Source: Fragilariopsis cylindrus CCMP1102
Lineage: Eukaryota > Bacillariophyta > Bacillariophyceae > Bacillariales > Bacillariaceae
Length of the DNA: 64,000 bases
Direction of reading: 5' to 3'
Assembly: GCA_900095095.1 (NCBI GenBank)
Contig: FMBT01000319.1
Coordinates: forward strand, 124,001 to 188,000
In this document: positions 54,995 through 64,000 of the stretch, in pieces
Layout: each line of letters starts with the position of its first letter
Position numbering within the stretch: the stretch's first letter is position 1
Notes under the pieces: generated by a model
Told to the model about the DNA's origin: nothing
The model's database searches: none
What the model saw: only the letters and a program-made list of their open reading frames with translations
Translations under genes and position numbers: made by a program

Positions 54995-56995
54995 CTAACG
55001 ATTAACCAAAAGAGCACCACCTAAACCATTTCGATCCTTCCCTCGGGCAAAGTCGTATTTTTCATCTATCAACCATTGTATGACAGCTTGTTCCAAGGCT
55101 CCGCCTCCGTTTTGATGCGGCTTTGTTCCTACATGGTGATCTGTCCCAGTTACAATCCAAACTTGGTTCATCTCATTCAATTTCAATGGTAAGATGACCA
55201 AAAGGACTACATGAAAAGTCTTGGTCGACTGGAAGTGCAAATCAATTATATCTGAACGCTGAACTGAAGTGTTTACCTGCCTATATCTTTCTAGCGGCTC
55301 AGCAACATAAAAGATTGTTGAATCTCTATTCTCATGTGGATTCCACAAGTCTTGAGGTATTCGGACCGTGAGGAATCCCGACAATTTGTTGGAGGAAAGA
55401 GTAGGCGACGGTGCTCCTGAAACTTGTTTCTTTTCGTATCCCTTTGAAGAAATATTAACAAAAGAAAAGGAAGTTTCTGTAGAAGAGTCTGGTCTCTGCC
55501 AAGTTGACGGTGGGAGAGAAGAAGGATTCCCAAAACCATTCATAGATGAAGGACCCGAAGCAGAGGATGGACAAGTAGGTGAAGGGTATGAATATGGGGG
55601 GTACCTACTAGACGTAGCCATGTTGTTGTTTTGTGTAGTTGCATGACTAGAGACTGCATTGCTCGTTGAATAGTATTGAGAGGTTGTTGTGGCGGTACTT
55701 GTATCTATACCATTCAAAAGTTTTACACTAAAGCCGTGGAAGAATTTGCATGTGCTTCCTTTGCCACAACGGCCCCGAACCCAAAAGAGGCATGTATGTC
55801 CGTCCACATCGTGACTGAATGTACAGTCACTCCGGTAACATCCATCGGACAGCATATGTCTACAGATTGGTGGTGCCGTCAGGGCGGAATCTACTATATG
55901 TTGCGCAAGATTAAAATCAGTATTCGCCATAAGACCAGCCTGATAGGCTGCCTCTTCGGATAGATCTTGATTCATAGATAAAAGTACTTCCACACACGAA
56001 TTAAACTGTTGCTGGAAGTAGATGTTGTTATTTCCGCCGCCGCCGCCGCTGCCGTCGTCGAGATTGCTTGTCATCGTTGTGCTAGCAATAGAAGATCCCC
56101 GGGATCGTTGCTGATGAGATGAGGCTTCTTCACTCTCTATACTATTTTGACGTGGTCTAGCAGGTCGGAAGAGTGTTGCAGCTAGATCCTTATCGGAATG
56201 TTGTTTTGTTTTACCATGACTCGATTTTTTAGAACCTGCTATTCTTATTTTTTTTGGTTTTTCTGTGGAAGCTCCTAGTGGTGGGAAGTCTACATCGGTT
56301 CTTGACGATTGTTTTATTGCATCATACTCATCATGGAGTTGTGAATAGTGTTGTTGATTCTGCGATGGCATTTGGAATTGATATACTTGTTGTTGTTGTT
56401 GGTATTTGGGACGAATCGCGACGACGTAGCTCATCTGAATGATTCGGAGAAGGATCATCGAGTACACCCATGAGGTCGATTGGAATAAGATTGTCAGGTT
56501 TGAGTGGAGATGGTCCTCCAATAGAGCTGTCTGTATTTTCTCCAGTTGTAGTTGCCGTGAAGGCTGTAGTATCTGGAAGGTAACTTTTCATGCTTCGAAA
56601 CGAATCGAGGCCTCCTCCTGCATACAGACCCGATGGACCATTGGTTGTTGTAATTGTTCGTTCTGAAAAGGGCAACACACTAGTAACGACGGCATCTACT
56701 ATCAGGATAATACAATCGGATGCCATCTTTTTATCAATATTACACTGATCTTCTAAGAGTTCCAACAAAGAATCAAATTCTAAAAGTTCTTCTACCTGAT
56801 TTTATCTTTAATATCAGCACATCGAAGTAATGACGTCACATACGGCCCTAAACTGTCATCAATAGAAGATTTGTCGAGTGGACTCATCGCCTCTAAAACT
56901 CTATTAGCATAAGCATCAATATCAGATTCTGTAGCTTTTGTCTCCCCTATTAAAGAAGCTGGAAACGACGGAGTCGTCATCGTTGCAGTCTCCAT
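54995..56995 (-). CDS. Tandem CCCH zinc-finger protein with C-terminal Smr domain, frame interrupted
   Basis: About 660 residues once the frames are taken as one locus. The N-terminal helical part (METATMTTPSFPASLIGETK … VEELLEFDSLLELLEDQC) is followed by Gln-rich sequence (YQQQQQVYQFQMPSQNQQ) and DVDFPPLGA, a PABP-binding PAM2-like word. A CUE-like helical segment (CVEVLLSMNQDLSEEAAYQA) precedes two zinc fingers: C-x7-C-x4-C-x3-H (CRHMLSDGCYRSDCTFSH) and C-x7-C-x5-C-x3-H (CLFWVRGRCGKGSTCKFFH). The C-terminus is an Smr domain: DLHFQSTKTFHVVLLVILP, VWIVTGTDHHVG, GGGALEQAVIQWLIDEKYDF. Together these suggest an mRNA-binding, possibly endonucleolytic factor. The frame changes near 56790 (one missing base) and near 56400-56415 (net +1; a missed intron is an alternative). 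Confidence 0.78.
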
Positions 56996-58167
56996 TGCCT
57001 GTTGCGTTAATGATCTTTTCTATTGAACGTCTGGTGAAATCTCTCTTTGATTATCGGCGGTAGCAGATTTAGTTTTCTTTTGTTTCATTGCGGTATATTA
57101 CCTACTAACTTATTCGTTTGTGTGTGTGTGAGAGAGAGAGTGAGAGAGAATGAAAAGGTAGTTATTGACAACGAAAATGAGAGAAAAGAAAGATCTTGCT
57201 TATTAGTTCGATGCTACAAGTAGGGTGTCTTTGATTGTGCCGAAGCCTAAATTTCGTACAGAACGTTCCGTCGCATATTTCGAATCCCTTTTTTTCAGAT
57301 AAATGATTCTGATATTAAATATTCTGACTTACACTTGTCCTGTAGAGAAAATCGGTGAAGGGCAGGTCCAGAGAACAACTCAAAAGGGATGATAATAGTC
57401 CGAAATATCACAGCACTTAGTTTGATTGTGGATTGCAGTAATGTGTTGTGATGACAAGCAATGAGATATTGAGTACCGCTAATAATTAACCCGCGTGTGC
57501 AGTAGATGTATGAAGTGCGAGTAATAGTAGTCTATTATTCTTCGTAAGAAAGAATGACGAAAGAAATAATAATGTACTCTCCGAAAGAAGAATTCTCACA
57601 TTTTGCACTAGTTTTTACGTGTTATTTTTGTTCGTACTGTACGACACATACCGGTACAGAACAAGGAATCTTTCGTTCCCTTTTGATTCAATCGTGAAAA
57701 AAACACTGTTTCTGTTCAATACTTGAAGTAATATACAACATAAATAGATTTGACACTGTTTCTCTTACCAGGTGATAATACGGTACTGTAGACGACTTTT
57801 TGATCTTCTAAATATTCAAAAAATTCAAGAATGTTTCCTACCATATCTGCGTCTCTGTTAGATTGTTCTAAAGAAACTGAACCATCAGAAGAAATGTAAT
57901 TGTTAAGTTCTGACAAAACTTACTCTTCTATCATCAAATCAAATGTTTATCTTTTTTACACTTTTTTCTTGCCAAGCTTCTAGTCTAGTACATCATATAA
58001 AATTAAATCCAGTATCAGGAAACATTTTTTCTTTTAGTAAATGCAGAAATCCAAATGCAAAATGGACATCTAAAGTAGTCGTTTTTTATAGTAAATGTAA
58101 TAAGACGTGTTAACTTAACATACATTGTTGATAAACCGATCCAGACTAATCAACTGTCCTCTGTTCC
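56996..58167. other. Mostly intergenic region with one orphan exon candidate
   Basis: About 1.2 kb upstream of the CCCH/Smr gene. Short GA-rich and T-rich runs occur. The only coding-like part is at about 57769-57904, described separately. Confidence 0.45.
57769..57904 (-). other. Orphan exon candidate
   Basis: An open stretch encoding LNNYISSDGSVSLEQSNRDA then ILEFFEYLEDQKVVYSTV is bounded by an acceptor-like TTTTGTCAG on its 5' side and a good donor (GTAAGAG) on its 3' side. There is no ATG at its start and a stop lies just upstream in frame, so it would be an internal exon. I could not join it in frame to the CCCH/Smr gene or to the four-helix protein upstream. It may be an alternative exon or chance. 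Confidence 0.25.
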
Positions 58168-59324
58168 TCATGATCTCGTATAAGGCGTTTCACCGAAAGA
58201 ATCTTGACCAATCCTTGGTGCACTTTCTTCTTGCTTTTCTAATATCTCTGAACGATGTGCACCTAAAATTGCAGCAAACGTACCCAACAAGATGCATTGC
58301 ATTAGACAAAAGAAAGCCATAATTGTTTCTGTTACTACTGGTAATTCATCATTCTTTTGATCTTTGCGATATCCAAGGTATCTAGTAAATGAATTAATTG
58401 ATTGTATACGAGAAATAATGATCATGTGAGGGGTAAAAGATGCAACAACCACAAAAATTTCTGTCAGTATACATACAGGGAAATGATAGCATACTTGTAT
58501 CTGTTATGATTTTACGTCAAATGAAAGCATAAATTTAACAAAGTTAATCAAAACAACACTAGGATAGACTCTTAATACAACACAAAATCAGGACAATATT
58601 ATTCAAAATAGTACAGTAATACTGTAACTTACAATAACATCAAGAAAAAGAACATTTGCGACATAGCAACGACTCCACCCATGAAAAACCCAACCGCCAT
58701 AGAATTATGGAATTTTCTCATAATCATTGTTCCACCAATACTTAAGGTTAGCAGCATTAATGCTGACCATATCGATGTGAATGATTCACTTAAACCTCGA
58801 GTAGACATAACGGCACATGACATCAATGCAAGTACTCCCGTTAATCCTAAAATAGAATACCTTTCATCATCATCATCATCATTATAAATTATTATCATCA
58901 TTATCAATTTATTATCATACATATATATATAGTATGATATAAGCGTGGTACAGCGATTGGGGAAAAAAATGGTAGAGTATGCGTGAGGAATCAAATTAAA
59001 TACGAATCCTTGTTGTTCAAGGCGAAAGTTTTAGGTAGGAGATTTGATCGAGAAGAAAGAAAAAAAACACGGGGGCAAGTCTCATTCCCTTCACAAAATC
59101 AATAATGTGTGTTTGACAGTATAGCATAATATATCGTACAGACCACACACACACACACAACACAGATAGACACACATAACACATTATATATCAATCAAAC
59201 GAAATTGGATCGGATCGAAATCCAAATCACCTACGTACCACCATCCTGCAATGAGACGTCGAGACGATCCTCCGCATAATGAATCTGCCAATAATGCCGT
59301 ATATGTTGAAAGTGATGCTCTCAT
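58168..59324 (-). CDS. Small four-helix membrane protein, unknown (TMEM14-like flavour)
   Basis: Three exons, 59239-59324, 58633-58860 and 58168-58381, with GTACGT and GTAAGT donors, give 175 residues in one frame: MRASLSTYTALLADSLCGGS … IAGWWYSILGLTG … FFLMLLYLGYRKD … GETPYTRS. Four hydrophobic segments are visible: YSILGLTGVLALMSCAVMS, SALMLLTLSIGGTMI, GFFMGGVVAMSQMFFFLML and IMAFFCLMQCILLGTFAAIL. The middle part (MRKFHNSMAVGFFMGGV) faintly recalls TMEM14/UPF0136 proteins, but I would not assign a function. Only exon 2 is strongly protein-like by itself; the exon joins are supported by phase agreement. Confidence 0.6.
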
Positions 59325-59901
59325 TATTGTATTATATATTTGATCCTTCCAAAGTTAAACTTTAATTGCTTGTGCTTTTTCAGATCGCTTCTTTTTTTCT
59401 TTTCTCTTCTTTTTCCTTTTCTCTTTTTTCCTTCTTCCTTTTTCTTCTTCACTACCGTATTAGCTAATTGTAATTATATTGTCGATCGTCGCAGTCGCAG
59501 TCGCAGTTGATAAATTCACGACTTGAAGATGTCGAGATGCTTTAAAGTGGCTTTCCGTTTTGTTTGTTTGAAATTACAGATTGAGTGGTCTCAGTATATG
59601 CTATTATTTAAACTCCTCAACAAAGCAAACTACTTCGACATAATAAACACCAACTTTTAAAAAGTTACTTGTATATTTGTGTTGCGTTTATTTTGAGACA
59701 AAAAATGTTTCATCTCATTAAAAAATCATGGTTAGGCGTCTCGGAATTGTGGCGTTGCGCGTGCGCGGAGGGCTTACCCTCGCTCAACTTTTTCTTCTTT
59801 CATGACAATTATTACTAGTATTTTTCTCGCATCCCAATGCGCTCGGATTTGATTGTGTATGCTTTCGCGTAACATCATCATAATATTAACGAGTAGTCCT
59901 A

Positions 59902-60106
59902 CTTCCTCCGTGCATCGTATTTTGTGCATCGGGATATCGTTTGAAAATTTAGAAGCGCAAAAGGACGCTAAAACCTTAAAATCTACCCAATCGTCAGGAA
60001 ATTAAAAAAATAAAATGACATTTTGAAAGTTTTCGGATCACTCTCCTATTTGGCGTCTTAATTTTCAGAAGATAGTCCGGTAGGCAAAATACGGTCACGG
60101 AGGAAG
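59902..60106. mobile_element. Stowaway-like MITE (Tc1/mariner type, non-autonomous)
   Basis: A 205-bp element flanked by TA on both sides (59900-59901, 60107-60108). Its ends are inverted repeats: left CTTCCTCCGTGCATCGTATT and, read on the other strand, right CTTCCTCCGTGACCGTATT, both followed by TTG, with one small gap. TA target duplication and a CTNCCTCCGT terminus are the signature of Stowaway MITEs. There is no coding capacity; it is AT-rich inside. High similarity of its two ends suggests a fairly recent insertion. Confidence 0.78.
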
Positions 60107-60429
60107 TATAGTCTTCTATGAATAGAATTCTGAAGACTCGAAACTAATAGAGCTAAAGAAACATTTTTTACCGTTACTAGACTACGCACGTATGAAACGC
60201 GTAGGATGGTCAATTCAATTCTTGCATTCTCAATAATATTTTTTTAGAAAGTTGATATTAGTATGATTGAGTGAGAGACAAACTACAGTATATTATTATT
60301 GTACAAGGGTCCACTCTAAAGTAGTAGTTATAGGGATTATGGTGTATCTTTGTATTTATTTTACATACTAATTAGGATTCGATTCGATTCGAATCGATTA
60401 GCTTCAATCGTAATCTTAAACGACAGCGC

Positions 60430-60452
60430 TATTATTATTATTATTATTATTA
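60430..60452. repeat. ATT microsatellite
   Basis: About eight ATT trinucleotides, probably within the 3' UTR of the STIMATE-like gene. Confidence 0.85.
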
Positions 60453-60489
60453 TCATTTGCTTCATCGTTCATCCAAATTTTTGGAGTTT

Positions 60490-61499
60490 TCATTTCATCT
60501 TCAGCCGCCAAAAGGATTCCTTCTTAATAGCTAATTCTGTTTCTACAGGATCTTCCTCATGTGCACCCGTATGGTGAGCTCCAGCTTTTAAATAATGATC
60601 AGCAACCCAAAAATAAATCACATTCAAGACACCCGGAAAGAAAATCATTACAAATAATAACTCAACACGTATATTGTCCTGTAAAGGTTTAAATAATAAA
60701 CCACCAAAGTATGCTAACCCACCGGCTGTCCATAACATGAAATAATAAATAATTACTTTAGCAACAGTTAAAATAAACAACCATGCAACACATTGATGTA
60801 TCCAATGTAATAATCCATCTACACCTTCATATAGACCAGAATGTTTCAATGATACCCAATCGTATTCATTTGCTAACCAATCGATTGCTTTTAATCCCCA
60901 AATTGCTAATAGTAACCCCAACGTAGTATCTATTAAATATGTCATCCCATACCACGCACATTGATCGTTTAAGGAACTTTCCGATTCTTTTCCATTTTCA
61001 ACTATAATTGCTGCTATTATCTGAAATATTATACAAATTAAACAATTTCAAGTAGAACAGGGAGAGAGAGAGAGAGAGAAAGATAGGTTTAGCAATTCGC
61101 TCATTTAATTCGCTCCAATTTCTTCAAGCACACACACACACACACGACACACACTATTCACACACGACACAAGTTCGTGTATAAATATATATTTATAAAT
61201 ACTTTACTACTTACCATATTCATCACGTGAGCGTAACATGCACCAACTCCTTGTTTCGATACATCCAAAAACCATGTTCTAAATTTTCTTCTTGGTCGTT
61301 CTGATTGTCGTTTAAACCATAATGACATTAAAGCAAAAAAAGCTAACAGTATTTGAACAAATACGGTAAAAAAATCTTCCGAATCGTATACCTTACAAAC
61401 TTTCTCTACCTGTTGTGAAACATCCATCGAATCGTCATCTACATATTCGTAAGCATCGTCATAAACAGCATCATCATTTACATTATCATCATCTCCCAT
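60490..61499 (-). CDS. STIMATE/TMEM110-like multi-pass membrane protein
   Basis: Two exons, 61215-61499 and 60490-61020 (intron GTAAGT...TTTCAG), give 271 residues. In animals STIMATE sits in the ER at ER-plasma membrane contacts and helps STIM1; the yeast relative is a vacuolar membrane protein. The N-terminus is acidic (MGDDDNVNDDAVYDDAYEY), followed by a first membrane segment (FVQILLAFFALMSLWF), a basic loop, then the family hallmark DQCAWYGMTYLIDTTLG and GLLLAIWGLKAIDWL. Further segments are CVAWLFILTVAKVIIYYFML and VELLFVMIFFPGVLNVIYFWV. A His-containing cytosolic tail ends the protein. The intron carries GA and CA microsatellites. The join is supported by both frame and family. Confidence 0.87.
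61063..61145. repeat. GA and CA microsatellites in the STIMATE-like intron
   Basis: A GA run at about 61063-61078 and a CA run at about 61131-61145, both inside the intron. Confidence 0.8.
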
Positions 61500-62444
61500 G
61501 GTATTGTAGTAAGGTTAGCGGTTACTTCAATGCTTCTCCTTTTTCCTCCCGTCTTAATTTATTTAATTGTGTACGGTATGAATGCAAAAACTCAAAGGCA
61601 AACCAAATAAATAATCATAAATCATAAATCTCATCAATAACTAACTAACGGAGAAAAATGAACGGAATTGTCAACGAGAAAGCCGGACGTTAACATACTT
61701 TACATACGTACTAGTTGTAGTATTATTAGGCTCATTTAGTATGGGAATATAGCAAGTGCGTACATATGGGTCATAGATCCTAAAATATTATCCACCCATA
61801 CACACTACAGTACACATCAGCCTCTTTGTAAATTACCTCCCTCCTTCCACACTGCATGCAGAAATATACTCTCTCTCTCTCATCCTCTCATATAAAATAT
61901 CTATCTATCTATCAACTATAATCATCAGTCAAATCACTGTACAAAAGTGAGTCAGTTCATTTTCACATCATAATCATTAATATTATTAATCATATAAAAA
62001 AAGGACCCCCCAATGGAAGTTGGTGTCTAGGTCTATCTTTGATGGCATTGAGATATGTAGTGCTTAGCTTTTTCTAGTCAACAATGCTGCTGATGTCACG
62101 GTACATTTGCAATCTTTGAAAAGAAATTTGACTACTACAATAAGAATACAAAACCAAATATAATGTGTATTTTTTGTCAAGTTAATGTGTGTGCAATGGT
62201 CGTCAAGCTAGTACATGTAGATTGTTTATTGAGGCTTCTTTGTCATATCTAGTCATGAGAACCAGTTATAAATCATACCTAATTTACTGTATGGAGACAC
62301 ACATAATATGGTCAATTATATTATTGGTCTCAAATGATAGAGTTGAACAAAATTATGCGTGCAGAAATTCTCTAAGATATTTAGAATTGAATGGATCATT
62401 TCTGTATTCTTTCTGAACTCTCTATATATGTACTCTATTTGGAA
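61500..62444. other. Intergenic region
   Basis: About 950 bp, AT-rich, with a CT run near 61869-61882 and CTAT repeats near 61897. It contains the STIMATE-like promoter. The open frame at 62189-62416 (+) is not supported. Confidence 0.5.
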
Positions 62445-63999
62445 TTATACTGGTAATACTTCTATATTTCTATCCTTATGATGGACACATTCGATGCTAC
62501 AATCTGCTTCGCCATTTACATAAGAATCAGCAGTAGTCGCAAGAGAACCAGCATTTGAATCCTCTACTTCTCTCGTCATGGGGATCTTCCGTCTGAAGTA
62601 TCTACTTGCAGTCCACTTGATTTTTCTGATAGGAGCTCGACACAATCCAGAATATTGCGTATCCAATCTTCTCGTTCCTCTGGAGATTTTGCTGAAAAAC
62701 AATATGGTCCACTTTCCGTCAGTCTCGTGTGGATTTGAAAGGCATTCCTTTTTGCCATGCCTGTATCTTCACAAACGCTCTTGATATCTATTAGGGCAAT
62801 TTTAACTTGATTCTTGTTTGCTTCGTCTAGGGAGTAGATAATCTCATGAGGAGTCAGTACAAACCAACGTTTTTGCCACTGCAAACCCAACGGAAAGCGC
62901 ATTTTTCTCTTCAAAAAGCCTGTCTTGACAATCATACTTGATCGGCGCTGACGAACGGAGGCCTTAGATGCTTCGTCTCCGTGGAGTACATCAAAGCAGA
63001 CAATAATCTCATTATTGGCCTTGCTATCGTACTCATCCTTAGATATTTGCCAGTACTCTCTATCTTCCTCTTCTTCGTTGAATTTCACCGAACTATCATC
63101 GCTCTCATTCATACGATATGCTTCTACTCGACATCGACGAACATTCCCAATAAGATTATTGCGAAAACTAACTTTGAAATTCCAGCTTTCGTCACGATTC
63201 GTATAGACAATTTTACCATCTATACCTGAAGTGGGGAACCATGCTCCACCGCTACGTGCAGCAACCAATACTTCCGTTTTTGGTGGAAGCTCCGTGCCTG
63301 GATATAAGTGGTAATTGATATTGTTCCCTTGAGGATCACTAGCATTAAGGGTTTTGATATACCTGCCCTCGTTAAGCTGAGATCCACTCTTTAGTCTCAA
63401 TGGCTGATTGGTTCTATTCCTCAGTCTAAGTAACGTTGTGTGAGAAATCTCACCAAGTTTCTTGCGCAATTGACATAATGATACGGGTATTCTTTGTGCA
63501 TCGATAGGCTTCAGTGGTTTTGACTCATCTCGAATATGTGTCAGGTAACGATTCTGAAGTCGAGAGAAATTCGTGGTACTTTGACTATTCTGTACCTGGC
63601 TTTCATTCTTCTCAGAATGTGCTGTGACTAGATCAGCAGTACGTGTATCACATTCGTCAATTAGATGTAGTAATTTGTTTGTACGTGATGTTAACTCTTC
63701 TGGCAAGGCATCTAATTCCTCGGTTGCGGTGGTCAATAGTTGGAGTAGTTCTTTGCGTATCCTTGTTCTACTTTTTGATTCTTTCTGGAGACATTCCATT
63801 CGATTATGTAATGTTTGAGTCTTAGCACATAAATCTATCTCTTTTCGTTCTAGACGACCAAAATTTTCCATGCGTTCAGTGCTTCCTAGACCTGCTGCTG
63901 TGCTACTGAACAATTCTTCCGCTAGTTTACTGATTTTGGCAAACGGGCCCATACTATTCTGATCTTGCCAAGAGACATCGTATACACCTTCCTTCTTTT
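62445..63999 (-). CDS. PH-domain protein with coiled coil and beta-rich module (5' part beyond window)
   Basis: The frame is open to the right edge (upstream residues VYDVSWQDQNSMGPFAKISK), so the start may lie outside; an in-frame ATG is at 63952. From that ATG: residues 30-110 are coiled coil; about 175-285 form a beta-rich module (TTLLRLRNRTNQPLRLKSGS, YHLYPGTELPPKTEVLVAAR, GAWFPTSGIDGKIVYTNRD, WNFKVSFRNNLIGNVR) that I cannot name; about 338-448 are a PH domain (VKTGFLKRKMRFPLGLQWQK, RWFVLTPHEIIYSLDE, REDWIRNILDCV). PH domains bind phosphoinositides or partner proteins at membranes. The main frame stops at 62576 at a run of four C; with one more C it would continue MTREVEDSNAGSLATTADSY to a stop at 62445, so the true end may be either. 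Confidence 0.8.
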
Positions 64000-64000
64000 T

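Larger units (their letters stand above)
59325..60489. other. Intergenic region containing a MITE
   Basis: About 1.2 kb. It includes a pyrimidine-rich tract (59390-59452), a GC-rich patch near 59745-59780 and a 205-bp MITE (59902-60106). An ATT microsatellite lies at 60430-60452, just downstream of the STIMATE-like stop codon. Confidence 0.6.

Noticed and set aside
57716-57916. Stand-alone small gene
   Set aside because: It would have to start at a TTG codon, and the reading frame runs across a good splice donor; at most it is an internal exon.

Overview
The window looks like nuclear DNA of a stramenopile, almost certainly a diatom. The support is the bZIP factor whose C-terminal tail carries GGRAASERLSAARIGE, a tail I associate with diatom bZIPs; several proteins with a signal peptide ending at an 'A/S|F' junction, the diatom bipartite plastid address; short GT-AG introns (about 110-215 nt) with GTAAGT or GTACGT donors; and AT-rich intergenic DNA full of simple repeats. 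I can support about 21 protein genes, one tRNA, one truncated tRNA copy, one small DNA transposon and several repeat families.

Layout. 1-1238: bZIP factor (-), cut by the left edge. 2.9-4.5 kb: AAMP-like WD40 protein (-). 5.3-11.8 kb: two METTL13-type methyltransferase genes (+) on either side of a folylpolyglutamate/dihydrofolate synthase (-). 12.0-14.8 kb: large coiled-coil protein (-). 16.1-18.0 kb: signal peptidase I with a MATH-like domain (-), divergent from an EngB GTPase (18.5-19.9 kb, +). 20.5-23.4 kb: two plastid membrane proteins (+), one built from two tandem copies of a domain. 23.9-26.2 kb: thioredoxin fused to thioredoxin reductase (-). 26.9-30.5 kb: MutS2 with an Smr domain (-), followed by tRNA-Asn and a truncated copy. 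33.6-37.0 kb: secreted protein with seven FAS1 domains (-). 39.6-45.8 kb: MnmA thiouridylase (-), BASS-type transporter (-), RluA-type pseudouridine synthase (+). 46.0-53.8 kb: WW-domain protein (-) and diacylglycerol kinase (-). 55.0-61.5 kb: CCCH/Smr protein, a four-helix membrane protein and a STIMATE-like membrane protein (all -). 62.4-64.0 kb: PH-domain protein (-), cut by the right edge.

The genes do not form an operon or obvious cluster. A loose theme is organelle maintenance: five proteins carry a plastid-type leader (signal peptidase, the duplicated-domain protein, the DUF3119-like protein, MutS2, the BASS transporter), and EngB, MnmA and the RluA enzyme are organelle or RNA-modification functions. 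The thioredoxin-thioredoxin reductase fusion has a signal peptide without the plastid Phe.

A data-quality point affects the models. At least seven otherwise well-conserved genes are interrupted by one or more frame changes, most explained by one missing base, often beside a homopolymer. I read these as probable residual sequence errors rather than widespread pseudogenisation, and I describe such genes as single loci.

I found no unambiguous new multi-gene system. The most unusual items are the Trx-TrxR fusion in reverse domain order, the MATH-like/signal-peptidase fusion, the recently homogenised FAS1 array, the partial tandem copy of tRNA-Asn, and three intergenic elements: a Stowaway-like MITE, a dispersed 74-bp repeat, and a 1.1-kb block between 16-bp direct repeats.
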